Below, piece by piece: positions 10,323-20,651 of a stretch of DNA of 64,000 bases (the stretch's first letter is position 1; every line of letters starts with the position of its first letter). The position numbers were made by a program, and so were the translations under genes. Source of the DNA: Halichoerus grypus (lineage: Eukaryota; Chordata; Mammalia; Carnivora; Phocidae); contig NC_135721.1 in NCBI RefSeq assembly GCF_964656455.1, positions 87,772,754 to 87,836,753 on the forward strand, written 5' to 3'. Under the pieces are notes generated by a model. That model was not told the origin of the DNA. It made no database searches and saw only the letters and a list, made by a program, of their open reading frames with translations.

Positions 10323-11560
10323 AAGTCTATTTTTTCTTTTTTAAAGCAAAGCCTGTGTTCTCGCCTCTCCTGCATGTCCAATGAAGTGACCCCGGGAAAT
10401 GCACCATTCGCCCTCTGGCCTGACCCTCCCAGGGGGTGGCGCCTTCACGGTGTCCAGGAGGGTTTCAGACACGAGCCCCATGGTGAGGACGGTTCCGTCA
10501 GGGCTTCGCCATCGGAAAGGGCAGGCCCAGGACACCGTTCATAAGGCATTTTGCTATGCACAAATACAGGAGGAGTTAGTGAAAAAGATAAAGCGCTAGC
10601 TTCTGGCTTTCTCGTATGTCAGCTTATTTAATCATGCCTATCTGATCCCACGAGTTTTTTCCCTGAACAACTCTAACAGACACTATCCTACGCCCACAAG
10701 CAGCAACGCAGCAAGATTTCAGCAAAGAATAAAAGCAGTAAGCGTGTGTTATGTGTTTGCAGGGGGGATATGCACACCTACTAGTGCACACTCCCCTTGG
10801 CTCGGAGGACACACTCCACGTTCCGGAGCGTGGCATCCATGCTCAGCCCTGGATTGACCAGCTGCCACCCCCTGTCACACCGTCCCCTCCTCCATCCTCG
10901 TCCCCTGACAACTACACTGGCAACACCATCCTCTTCCTCCCTCCAGCCTTGGTCCCATCCAAGGCTAGGGAAGCACCCCTACTCCCGCCCCCACGTCTGC
11001 CATCCTTACCTCATTACAACCTCTATTTGTTTCTGCGGGGCCTTGGCCTTAGCCGGTCACCCCTGTGTCCCCCTGCCCCCGCCACACACACACTGGAAGG
11101 CAGCCCCCTCCAGGGAGGGCAAGCACAGTTCCCATCCTCTCTGCGTCTCAGCAAGCAGAGGTTCCCGGGGCTCAGTACAGGTCCCCAGTAAGGAGATACG
11201 TGGCCAAAGAGCTTCCATTTAGAAATCTGTTTTTAAAGTTTGGAGAGAAGCCTTGGTTCCCAGCAATCATTCACCACGCCACAGGATCTCCAGGAGACAG
11301 GCCGAACTGGGACACAGGATGCCCTGCACTTGGACCTGTCCCCGCGTCACCTCGGGTGCTGGGCCCTAACCCTTTAGACTAATGGAAAGCAGGGCAAACA
11401 GATTAAACCACGTTCACCCAGAAGACTGCCATCTGTACGACTCGGAAAGCTCCTTGCTCTGCCCAGCCCCTCTGGACAACGCTAAACAGGCTTAGCCTGC
11501 TGTGGGCAAACAGGAAAAGTAGGTCAGCTCAGCAGCACCAAGCACCGTTGATGAACTACT

Positions 11561-11774
11561 GATGTGCGTGCCGGCTCACAGCCCAGGCCGGGCGGCTCGG
11601 GCCAGCCTCCAGGGGGCAGCCAGGGGACCCAGGTAATGAGGGAAATTCAAAGAAAGCTGGAGAGTTGGTTTAAAAGAAAAAAAAAAAAAAAAACCTGCAC
11701 AAAAAGGACAGCGTGGCCTGACACCCACTGCCACTTTCCTGTCTTCAAAAGGCAAATCCATTCGAGTCTTTACT
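11561..11774. other. Unique DNA with A17 tract
   Basis: A run of 17 A preceded by AAAAG at 11672-11693 follows GGTTTAAAAG. No SINE or L1 body precedes it, so it is a simple A-tract or a very short orphan retrotransposon tail. Confidence 0.6.
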
Positions 11775-12150
11775 GCAGTGAAAGAGCTGCTTCACCTGCA
11801 CAGGTGCGCCGCCCTGACCCTCTGCGAGAACACGGTGCCCACGGGCGGCACTGCCGCCGGGCCGGGGTGCGGGGGCTTCCTCCACCTGCCGCGTCTTCCC
11901 CCCAACACCCCCACGGCTCCCGGTGATCACCAGATGCTCGCTGGGGGCAAGGACAGATTTGGGTGGGCGGCGCCAGGACCAGCGGGCCCAGGAGCCCGTG
12001 CTGGAGAGGGGGCGCTCTCCTGTTGCTATGTCCCCCGCGTTTGGTCCAGCCTGCAGCTGTCCAGACGGAAAAACCACCCCTTCGGGCCTCTTGGGCTCAG
12101 ACGCTGGACAAAGCCCTGGACACGACGAGGCAAATTCCCCCGAGGCCCAG
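11775..12150. promoter_or_regulatory. CpG-island-like block
   Basis: Dense CpG: by eye about 30-35 CpG in some 350 bp at high GC, with clusters such as GCGCCGCCCTG and CTGCCGCCGGGCCGGGGTGC. This is close to the number expected from base composition, whereas most mammalian DNA is CpG-depleted. No TATA box, exon or transcript signal is recognised nearby. It could be an orphan CpG island, an enhancer, or the edge of a promoter whose gene is outside the window. Confidence 0.55.
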
Positions 12151-12794
12151 GTGATCTAACCTACTTCCAGGAGCTGATGTCTGAAATCCGGTTTTCTCAG
12201 AAGGGCCCAGCACAAACCTGGAGGTGATGCTGGGGTCCCGGGGGGTCAGGTCCTGCTCCCCAGGACTCCCAGGAGGGACAGGACCCCTAGCTCAACCCTC
12301 AAATAGTTTACTGGTGCCCCCAGAGCAGGAACAAACAGAAGTTAGTCTTGGGGGGGGGTCCCAGAGAAGTTTCTCCACAGAGCGGTGGCCTTGTGTCTCA
12401 GGCCAGGCCTCGGTGACAGAATCTGTAAATGCAGATATGTATAATTTTTAGAAGGCTTTCTTCTAAAATGCTGGACATTGTTCCCTCTTTATTTCAGTTC
12501 TGGGACAGAGGTATCACAAGGTCTTGTCAACAAACCTTTTAGAAACACTCAGCTGTGAAACCCCACGACTTTTAGAATGTTCACCCACCCTCTTTCAGAA
12601 ACGACCTGATCTGAAAATTTTTCTCTTTAGCATTTTCAAGAACAAAAAGGCAGAAAGGGCATCCCTCGGCCTTTGCAAGTCAGTCCTTCCTTCCTTCTTC
12701 CTCCTGGCCCTTGAGCCTTTGTTCACGCATTCACTTAGCACATAGCTGTGCCCTGGACGGATGAGGATCCGCGGGCAAAGAGGCAACAACGCAG
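12151..12794. other. Unique DNA, no gene seen
   Basis: Contains a G-run at about 12350-12358 and scattered short open frames without similarity. Confidence 0.5.
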
Positions 12795-12950
12795 CGTTGT
12801 TCAAAACGCGGCTCTGACATTTCACTAGCTGAGTGACCTCAGGCAAGTTACTGCACCTCTCTCTGCCTTCACAGAGCAGCTGAGACTTAAGGACACAATA
12901 CCCATAAAGCACCTCAAATGTGAGCTCAATTAATGTTAGCTCAGGCGGTT
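12795..12950 (+). mobile_element. MIR
   Basis: Plus-strand MIR: CGGCTCTGACATTTCACTAG, CTGAGTGACCTCAGGCAAGT, TACTGCACCTCTCTCTGCCT, then AAGCACCTCAAATGTGAGCTC and TTAATGTTAGCTC in consensus order. Nearly full-length. Confidence 0.85.
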
Positions 12951-12985
12951 GTTACAACAGCAATCCTAGGAACCATTCAAAAGGT

Positions 12986-13190
12986 GGGGCGCCTGGGTGG
13001 CTCAGATGGTTAAGCATCTGCCTTCGGCTCAGGTTATGATCTCCAGGTCCTGGGATCGAGCCCCGCGTCGGGCTCCCTGCTCAGCAGGGAGTCTGCATCT
13101 CCCTCTTCCTCTGCCTCTCCCCAGGGCTCCTGCTCTCTCTCTATCTCTGTCTCAAATGAATAAATAAAAAGAAATTCTTAAAAAAAAAAT
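12986..13190 (+). mobile_element. SINEC
   Basis: Full-length plus-strand SINE from GGGGCGCCTGGGTGGCTCAG to an A-rich tail (TAAATAAAAAGAAATTCTTA + A-run). A-box and B-box-derived segments (head and GGGATCGAGCCCC) are retained. Short flanking repeat AAAGGTG is compatible with a target-site duplication. Confidence 0.95.
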
Positions 13191-13194
13191 AAAG

Positions 13195-14160
13195 GTGCTA
13201 TTTCACATTTAAATAACAGACACTAATCATGGACATCAATTAGCTTATTTTTTAAATTGCAAAGATATTTACCAGCTGCCAGGAAACCCACAAAACAAGT
13301 CCTTTTAAATGTCCCTTGCAATCCAAAAGGTTCCTGTACTAAGGGACTTGAGCTTGCATAAGAGTATTTTCCTGAAGAGCTGGTGATAAACAACATTTCT
13401 GTGAACTGAATCATACTTTAAATGTGTGAGTGGCTCAGGGCCCACGCGCTGGAGGAGTACAGAATCCTACCCTCACTAATGATCCTTCTGCAATGCAAAG
13501 CTCATCACCCTCAATTAGTCTGCTTAACAGAGTATCGTACACCTGCTTTCCATTAGGGCCACGACTAACTGCAATTTTTTTTTAAACTTTGTAATTCGGG
13601 GTAAAACTGGGGGAAGGTTGGATTCCTTCTATGGTTTTAAATAATTAATTTTACATTTTTAGCCATATTTAACGAAGTTGGAAGTGAAGTGCTGTTCAAA
13701 TACATGGAGTGCACATTAGTCAAATCTACTCTTCAATGCATTATTATTAATTCAGTGCAGCCGCAGCATCTCAAAGCATGTCTGATTTACTTGCTTAGTT
13801 AACTAAATAATTCTGTATGTTTAGTGGTGTTACATTCTTATCTTTACCTAAATTAAATCATGCAGTTTTCAATCCCCAGAGTACACTAAATTCTTGAGTC
13901 TAAGAAAAAACAATCAGATTCTTTAGAACAAAACCAAACAATCACTCCAAGGTCACACTAACATTTTTGGATGTCGTAAACGTAAACACATAAATTTCAT
14001 TTTCTGCAAACTTGTTTGAAGGAAAAGGAAGCCAACAGACAAATAAATAAAACAAAAGGCGATGTCTGGTTTGAATGAAAACATGTACAGATTTTCTCAT
14101 TGTTTTCTGACGGAGAAGCAATGCATATTTGTTGCAATTCATTCCTTCTTTCATTAAGAG
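13195..14160. other. AT-rich unique block, candidate conserved non-coding DNA
   Basis: About 960 bp between two SINEs with no repeat I recognise. Rich in homeodomain-type cores: TAAATAATTAATTTTAC near 13640, ATTATTATTAATTC near 13741, GTTAACTAAATAATTC near 13797. No open frame over 70 aa. Its appearance is that of developmental conserved non-coding DNA, but conservation cannot be tested here. Confidence 0.4.
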
Positions 14161-14170
14161 TAAAAAGGTA

Positions 14171-14366
14171 GGGGCGCCTGGGTGGCTCAGTCGTTAAGCG
14201 TCTGCCTTCGGCTCAGGTCATGATCCCAGCGTCCTGGGATCGAGCCCCGCATCGGGCTCTCTGCTCGGCGGGAAGCCTGCTTCTCCCTCTCCCACTCCCC
14301 CTGCTTGTGTTCCCTCTTTCGCTGCGTTTCTCTGTCAAATAAATAAAATCTTTAAAAAAAAAAAAA
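14171..14366 (+). mobile_element. SINEC, young-looking copy
   Basis: Full-length plus-strand SINE with CAGTCGTTAAGCGTCTGCC, CTCGGCGGGAAGCCTGCTTC and a clean poly-A tail. Perfect target-site duplication TAAAAAGGTA at 14161-14170 and 14370-14379. Shares diagnostic changes with the copy at 58792, suggesting one recent subfamily. Confidence 0.96.
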
Positions 14367-14380
14367 GAATAAAAAGGTAA

Positions 14381-16439
14381 AGGATCTTAGACCACTTCTC
14401 ATTAAATAAAGTCAAGCTCTCTATTATACAGGTATTATATATGTGTGGATACATGAAATTAAATATATATATAATTTAAAAAATAAAATGGCAATAAGAA
14501 TTACTAGATCCTTCCTCTTTCTCCTAGAAATATTTTCTCTCTTCTTTACCGACACTCTCACTCATTTGAGATTTCTTCCTCCTTCACGTGGTTTAAAGTG
14601 TTTATTCTGCCTTGCTCCAGAGCAGAAGCCAAGTTCATGACTATGTAGGAACGACACCAGGCCAGCCCCCTCTGGGGAGTGGTCCGTCTCTGGCCCTACA
14701 CTTGCAAACATTTGGAGGTTATAAAAAATTATATTAACAACATCATAGCCCTTCTTAGCCATGATCACAAGTGAGGTTTTAACAATGTATGGGTGTGTGC
14801 GTGTGTGTGTGTGCGCGTGCACACGCACGTGGCGTTCCCATATGTTGTTGCATGGCAACATGGTAAGACGGCAACACAGTAAGATTTACACCACTGTGAG
14901 GCCAAGAATCCCAGGGGCAGGAAGAACACCCCGCATCAGAGAGGGGATTGTGGTGAGTTGTGCAAAGCATATGCTTTCCTCTTTCTGTTGTCTCTTATCT
15001 TGGTTTGCTTTCTGATAAGTTCCTAAGTGCCCTCGTACGGCCAGGAGGAGAAGACTGAGAGTGTGACTTGGGTTTAGACAAAGAGGAAGGAACTGAATTC
15101 AGGAAGAACAGCCTCATAGAAACTTTAAAATGCTGAAAAATAGAGTGGTTTCATGCACGAGCAAGCAGCTTGAACAATGACCCACAGAGCTGTAGCCACA
15201 GATCTGGGTTTGGAAACCAGAATTCAGAACCAGGGTAAAGTTCTCTCAAACACCTTCCCTGCCCTTGGGGGACTTTTAAGGGGACAGGATGAGGAGATAG
15301 GAGGCCAGAGCTGGGCTCCCCATGCTAGGAGCTGCTCTTCTTTCTGCAAATTCACAAAAGGCCTCAGGGCCGCACACCACCATCCAGGGGAGTGAGAGAG
15401 ACAGGAAGACTGCTCTGTGTGATGGGGCCTCATCAGCGGGAAGGTGTAACCCTGTTTTTGGACTATCTTTGTGCTGTCTTAACCCTGGGTACCTAACTCC
15501 TTCACATCCTGGAGCATGTGGCTGCCTGACGTTCAGGTCCGTGCAGCTACGGAGTGCGTCTCTGACACGCCCCTCCGCAAATGAGTCAGACATGGGTCAC
15601 GGGCACGACTTCCGGTCTTCTCTCAGGTGCTGATGCTCTCAGTCGGGGATGACTAGAATATGAATCCATTCTGACCCTGTAGGACCTTGCTTGCACCACC
15701 TGTGACCAAGTTTGCTGATGGCCTGGCATAAACACAGTCACTGATGACGACATCCAGCCCTGGTGGATCCCAAAAGTCCTTTGTTTTTTAGACGGGGGTC
15801 AGTTAAAAAAAAATTAACCTTCTATCTGAAAGTTGGTATTAAAGGAGTAAAATGGCAATCGTTGTGGGTTGTCTGTGCTGTGATGTCTGGGTGCAAATTC
15901 TTCCTCTATTTGTTTCTATTCCAGTCCATTGCAGACTCTGGTGTTCTTGTAGGATGATTAGCTATGCTTCATGTGTAGGGCGCACATGACTCCAAGTGAT
16001 TTCCCACTGGTTAGGTTGGTTTCCTTTTCTTACAGATGAAAGCAACCTCTACTTCCAAGTCTGTCTGATTTCACGCTGATTCCTTTAAAAAGGAATTCAG
16101 ATAAACAGAACAGGCTCCTCCCCTTGCCCAGCCAAGGAGCTGTCTGCTCCACACTTTGAAGCTTCCAGAGAGAAAGTATGAGAGTGTGCATGTGCGTGTG
16201 ACTTCATACAGGCGAGACAGAGGGTCGCTGGGTCACACAGCTCTAGAATACAACGTGAACCATGCCTCCCCCATTTGGGGATGCACAGTAGCCCCTTCCT
16301 GCCATCAGGAAAGCACCAGGGAATCAGTCCATACAGAGTTTGTGAGGATCCCACAGCTATTTTTTTTTTTTTAAATTCAAGGGAACAGGTGATGGTGGTC
16401 GCAAAGAGCTACGTATGTGGTAACATGACAGCACGAGAC
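14381..16439. other. Unique DNA with GT microsatellite
   Basis: No gene. AT-rich at 14440-14490, then an alternating purine-pyrimidine tract at 14792-14830. Open frames up to about 105 aa around 15276-15633 lie on both strands and overlap each other; none has recognisable similarity. A T-run lies at 16361-16372. Confidence 0.55.
14792..14830. repeat. GT/GC alternating microsatellite
   Basis: GTGTGTGCGTGTGTGTGTGT followed by GCGCGTGCACACGCACGTGG: an uninterrupted purine-pyrimidine alternation ending in a near-palindrome centred on GTGCAC. Potential Z-DNA or small cruciform. Confidence 0.9.
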
Positions 16440-16572
16440 ACACACGTTGTACCAGGATCCGTTTCCTGGTGCTAAGCTGTAGGCACTGGGGGAATCGGGC
16501 GATGGGTACATGGAGCACGGACTGCTTTGCAACTTCCTTTGAATCTATAATTACTGCAAAATGTAAGTTTTT
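16440..16572 (+). mobile_element. L1ME-like 3' end
   Basis: Plus-strand end of an old L1: CACGTTGTACCAGGATCC, GTTTCCTGGTGCTAAGCTGT, CACTGGGGGAATCGGGCGAT, GGGTACATGGAGCACGGAC, TTTGCAACTTCCTTTGAATC, TATAATTACTGCAAAATGTA, matching the terminal 3' UTR order. The A-rich tail is eroded. Confidence 0.75.
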
Positions 16573-18526
16573 CAAGAGTAAGGGAGCAGCAGATGGCAGT
16601 AAAAGCGCTGAGCAGTGAGGAACCGTCCAGTATAAAGCCCCAAGGCCAGGGATGGGTCTTCCACTCTCTCCAGGCCCCTCCTCAAGCAGGTCCATCCAGC
16701 CTGGGGAAGTACCCTGCACCAACACCTCCCGGGTGTGGAGAAACGAGACCCCATTCTGTCCCTCTGCTTGTTTCTGCTGGGTGCCACCGACGCTGGGATG
16801 AGAAAGCCAGGACTCAGACATTTCAGACCCTGCCTGTTCTTTATTGCTTATTCTATTGATTGCTCTTCCAGCTCTCGGTTTTACCAAGCATTGCAACACC
16901 CAGAGCCTGTCGACTTCTAAAAGGTAACTTGGCAAATAAGCCCTGCTGCCAATTCACATGTTTGGGACCGAGCAGTTGAAGTGTCAGGAGTACATTCGAG
17001 AAGCATGGTGACCCTCAGTGGCCAGCTTGCCCTTCTCCCAAACCTTCCCTCTACCAGCCATACTTTCCTTTCTCATTACACTGCGGTGTGGCCCTGTAGG
17101 GTCACCAAGATTCTTCAGCAAGCTCTTGCAGGAAAGAGACCTGGGGCCCTCGGCTGGCCCATCACCCAGGCCATAGGAGACTTCTTCCCTTCCATCTTGG
17201 GCTCCACAGGGCTGCTCCCCTCTTTACTAATGAGGAATCCAGAGCAGAAGACGTTAAGGTCACACAGCCTGAAAATGTCTCATTGGTGTTGGCTGGTCAT
17301 GCTGGGAACAATATTTGCCAAACTTAGAAGAGGGCTTGCTGCACCTGCCCCTTGGCTCCCCACTCCAGCACAACAGAAACAACGGGCTCCTCCAGCTCCC
17401 CCTCCAAGGGCTCCTTCCCTTGGGCATCCCCGCCTGGCCTCCACCCTTCCCCACCTTTACAGGAGCTGCCGCGTATCTTCATCCTTGTTCCCACTCTCAC
17501 CAGTACCATCTTCAGCGCGGCCCCCGCCCCCCAATCACAACACAGAATACGGCACAAAGTCTGAACTAGATCTGGAGACAGAAGCGTGCCCACGGAAGCT
17601 CAGGTGCGTTTGGCACCTGAGAGTCTGATACAGCAGAGGGGGCCCTGCGTTTCCACCATCCTTTGTCTCTTCTTCCTCAGCACATCAAAGACTGACTCAG
17701 CCTGGGCTGTGGGCAAGGCATCGTGGGCGGCAGGAGGGAGGTGGGGAGGCAGTCCGACATGAAGGAACAGGCTCTGGAGCCCGGTGGAGGGGGCCCCGGA
17801 TTAGGCACCACGAGACTGGCACTGCCAGCAGCCCATGGAGTGAGGGAAGCCTTCTGGGCCTCAACCTCCTCTTCCAGCAAACAGCGACACGGTGTCACCT
17901 GCCGCAGTGGCTACTCGCGATTGTTCAGGAGCTAAGATGAGAAAAGCAGTTCCAAGTGTTTTGGAAATGAAGGTCTACAGTGGTGTTTGGCACTGTAGAA
18001 ACGTACACATCCCCCTGGGATCGTGCTAGAGGGCAGATTCTGATCTGGTGCGGCCTGGGGAGGGCTGAGATCCTGCATTGCTCACCAGCGCCCGGGAGCC
18101 CCTGGAGCTGCGGGTGCGCTGCTCACGCTGGGCAGTGAGGCTCGCAGGGCGCGCAAGGCCCCACCGTCAGGAAGATAGAAGTGCCTGCTGCGGTGGAGGG
18201 GTGGCAGGAGGGACACCAGAGGTCACCTCTTCCACCTAAGACAGATGGACACCCGGGAGCCTTTTTCCGGACGTGCCCAGGGTGGAGAAGCAGCACCATC
18301 CACGACACGCCATCGACTGCGCGCTAAGTCTCCTCCATGGAGGGGGGTGGGGGGACGTGCTACTGTCCCTAGCAGCCTCTTCCACTTCCTGTTAGTTGAA
18401 CTCGTTAGAAAATTCTTCCTACTGAGACAAAATACTACTGTCCCTCCCTCCCCGCCCCCGGGGCTTCTATTCATTTCTTCTTGCTATGTGTCCAGGGGCT
18501 ATCCAGAATGACAGCACTCAGATTAG
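16573..18526. other. Unique DNA, moderately GC-rich
   Basis: Contains a 215-aa plus-strand open frame (16981-17628) and a 192-aa minus-strand one reaching from 16357 to 16935. Part of the first (the MRNPEQKTLRSHSL stretch) is translated MIR sequence, and the rest is Pro/Ser-rich without a domain, so neither is called a gene. Confidence 0.55.
17221..17270 (-). mobile_element. MIR fragment
   Basis: Short antisense MIR core: ACTAATGAGGAATCCAGAGC and AGACGTTAAGGTCACACAGC, equivalent to the consensus run from the antisense of the splice-like CTCAGTTTCC through the antisense of the GTGACCTTGGG region. Confidence 0.6.
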
Positions 18527-18542
18527 ATTATTGCTATTTTTA

Positions 18543-18731
18543 GGGGCACCTGGGTGGCTCAGTCAGTTAAGCATCTGCCTTGGGCTCCGGTCATGATCTC
18601 AGGGTCCTGGGATCGAGCCCCACATCGGGTTCCCTGCTCAGCCGGGAGCCTGCTTCTCCCTCTCCCTCTGCCCCTCCCCCATCCCCACTTGTGCTCTCTC
18701 TCTCAAATAAAATCTTTAAAAAAACTATTAA
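18543..18731 (+). mobile_element. SINEC
   Basis: Full-length plus-strand SINE from GGGGCACCTGGGTGGCTCAG to AAATAAAATCTTTAAAAAAA. Perfect 16-bp target-site duplication ATTATTGCTATTTTTA at 18527-18542 and 18732-18747. It sits next to the 3' end of the minus-strand L1 that begins at 18748. Confidence 0.96.
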
Positions 18732-18747
18732 ATTATTGCTATTTTTA

Positions 18748-19435
18748 AAAACTGAAGTGTAATTCACTTAACATGTAATTAACCATTTTAAAGCGTACAC
18801 TTCAGTGCTGCTTACTGCATTCACAAGATGCGCAACCACCACCTGTCTCTAGATTCAAAACTTTGTCATCACCTCAGAGAAACCCCCTGTACCCATTAAG
18901 TCACTGCTCTCCATTCCCCTTCAAACCCCTTTCCGTCTTGATGGATTTGCCTATTCTGGATATAGGATATAAAAGGAATCATGCGACACGTGACCTTTTG
19001 TCTCGGGCTTCTCCCGTAAATGAAATGTTTTCAAGGTCCATTCACGTGGGTGCCTGTTTCAGAATTCCCTTCCCTTTTAAGGGTTCATACTATTCCATTA
19101 TATGTTTATACCACGTTTTGTCTCTTCATTCATCCATTCATGGACACTTGGGCTGCGTCCACCTTTTGGCTGCTGAGAACAATGCTCCTACGGACGTGGG
19201 TGTAAGTTTCCGTGTGGACACATGTTTTCATTTCTCCTGGGTGTATACCCAGGAGCAGAGCTGCTGGGTCATATGCTAACTCCACGTCTAACTGTTTGAG
19301 GAACCACGAAACTTTGCCACAGCAGCTGTTACAGTTTACAACAATATATGAGGGTTCCAATCTCTCCACAGCCTTGTTATTTTCCGCTAATATTTTTTTT
19401 CTTTTTATTAAAGCCATCCTAGGGATGGCATCAGC
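18748..19435 (-). mobile_element. L1M 3' UTR plus ORF2 C-terminal fragment
   Basis: Antisense L1 in order: TGTAATTCACTTAACATG, GCATTCACAAGATGCGCAAC, GATTTGCCTATTCTGGATAT, TGGGTGTATACCCAGGAGC, GGTTCCAATCTCTCCACAGC. The minus-strand translation keeps ELAYDPAALLLGIHPGEMK, the ORF2 C-terminal motif (usually LPYDPAIPLLGIYPKE). It is 5'-truncated and non-functional. Confidence 0.9.
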
Positions 19436-20239
19436 TCTCAAGAATCAGAGAAAGGTGATCTTGTCCCCCCAGAGACCTGTCTGTTTCAGGCCAAATATCC
19501 TCGGGTGCCCCCTCCACTTGATCGTTAAGGAGCCTCCTGAAATGCTGTCCTTGGAAGTAAGCAGGGTGTGCCCTGCTGTGACCGGACTAGAGTTCGTGAG
19601 CACAGGTGGCCAGAGGCCCCCCAAAGCTGGCTCACTCAGGCATACAGTCTGTGATCACTCTCCCTAAGCTGCTGTAGCACATGCCTTGCTCCTTGTTTGT
19701 GATTATTTTTAACCTAAAAAATGTGAAAGCCTTTTGCAAAGAGTTCAACAGGATATTCTTGTCCTGATCAGCTTGGCTCCCGCATTTCTAGAGATAGGTG
19801 CTCTCGGTGGCCAGGCCATACCGAATTTGGGAGTGAGGAGTCAGGGGAAGCTGATTCTAAGAACATTACAACCTCGGATTTGAAGTCAAATGCCTCCCAA
19901 TGGGTCACCTTTAAATCTCAGAGATTGGAAGAAAAGAGAAAAATGTGATCCACCAAATCTTGAATATTTAACTACTATGTGAAGCAAATTATTCATATCT
20001 ACTAATATGTGCCCCAGAGGTATTTTCTATTGCACTTTCATGAAAAGGTTTAGAAGGCATTTTGTCCTAAATAATTTACAGATACCTTAAAAAAAATCAG
20101 TGGTAACATTTAAAGCCCAGGTTATATTATTTGAACTTGGATACATTTCAAACAAGTAAACATCACTCCCTTACAGCTGGGTATCATTGAGAATCTACAA
20201 AATCAACACCAACAAAATTAGCCAACTTTTCTTGCAAAC
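19436..20239. other. Unique DNA, no gene seen
   Basis: About 800 bp without a recognised repeat. An open frame at 19212-19667 begins in L1 sequence and runs into this region, with no domain. 19960-20240 is AT-rich. Confidence 0.5.
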
Positions 20240-20253
20240 AAAAGAGGGAAGTG

Positions 20254-20637
20254 GGGGGCCTGGGTGGCTCAGTCGGTTGGCTCAGTCGGTTGAGCGACTG
20301 CCTTCAGCTTGGGTCATGATCCTGGAGTCCTGGAATCGAGTCCCACATTGGGCTCCCTGCTCAGGGGGGAGCCTGCTTCTCCCTCTGACACTCCCCCCTC
20401 TCGTGTGCTCTCTCTCTCTCTCTCTCTCTCATTCTCTCTCTCAAATAAATAAATAAAATCTTAAAAAAAAAAAGCATCTGCCTTTGGCTCAGGTCATGAT
20501 CCCAGGGTCCTGGGATCAAGCCCCCACGTCGGGTTCCCTGCTCAGCAGGGAGCCTGCTTCTCCCTCTACCCCTCCCCACTGCTCTCTCTCTCTCACACTC
20601 TATCAAATAAATAAATAAATAAAATATTAAAAAATAA
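20254..20637 (+). mobile_element. Nested SINEC pair
   Basis: Two SINEs lie head-to-tail inside one target-site duplication, AAAAGAGGGAAGTG at 20240-20253 and 20638-20651. The first 25 bp are a SINE head. A 13-bp repeat GGCTCAGTCGGTT at 20266-20278 and 20279-20291 marks the join to a second, arctoid-type copy (GAGCGACTGCC, CTGGAGTCCTGG, long CT run at about 20406-20430) whose A-tail ends near 20473. The older SINE then continues (GCATCTGCCTTTGGCTCAGG) to its own tail. The simplest reading is that the arctoid-type SINE inserted into the head of an older one. Confidence 0.85.
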
Positions 20638-20651
20638 AAAAGAGGGAAGTG

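Larger units (their letters stand above)
9301..11560. other. GC-rich unique stretch, open frames judged spurious
   Basis: Holds the longest open frame in the window (9261-10004, minus, 247 aa), overlapped by plus-strand frames at 9676-9975 and 9849-10166. Composition is Arg/Pro/Gly/Ala-rich with no domain, as expected of stop-poor GC-rich DNA. 10850-11180 is C-rich. A 45-bp sequence occurs twice (9619-9663, 10278-10322). Confidence 0.55.

Noticed and set aside
12986..13060. SINE heads resembling tRNA genes
   Set aside because: They derive from tRNA-Lys but lack an intact cloverleaf and continue into a SINE body and A-tail; no true tRNA gene was found.
16357..16935. 192-aa minus-strand open frame
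   Set aside because: Its 3' part runs through an L1ME 3' end and ends in a poly-T-encoded Lys run; no domain.
16981..17628. 215-aa plus-strand open frame
   Set aside because: Includes translated antisense MIR (MRNPEQKTLRSHSL) and a Pro/Ser-rich low-complexity part; minus-strand frames overlap it.
20406..20430. CT run as an independent microsatellite
   Set aside because: It is the normal CT-rich segment of the arctoid-type SINE.
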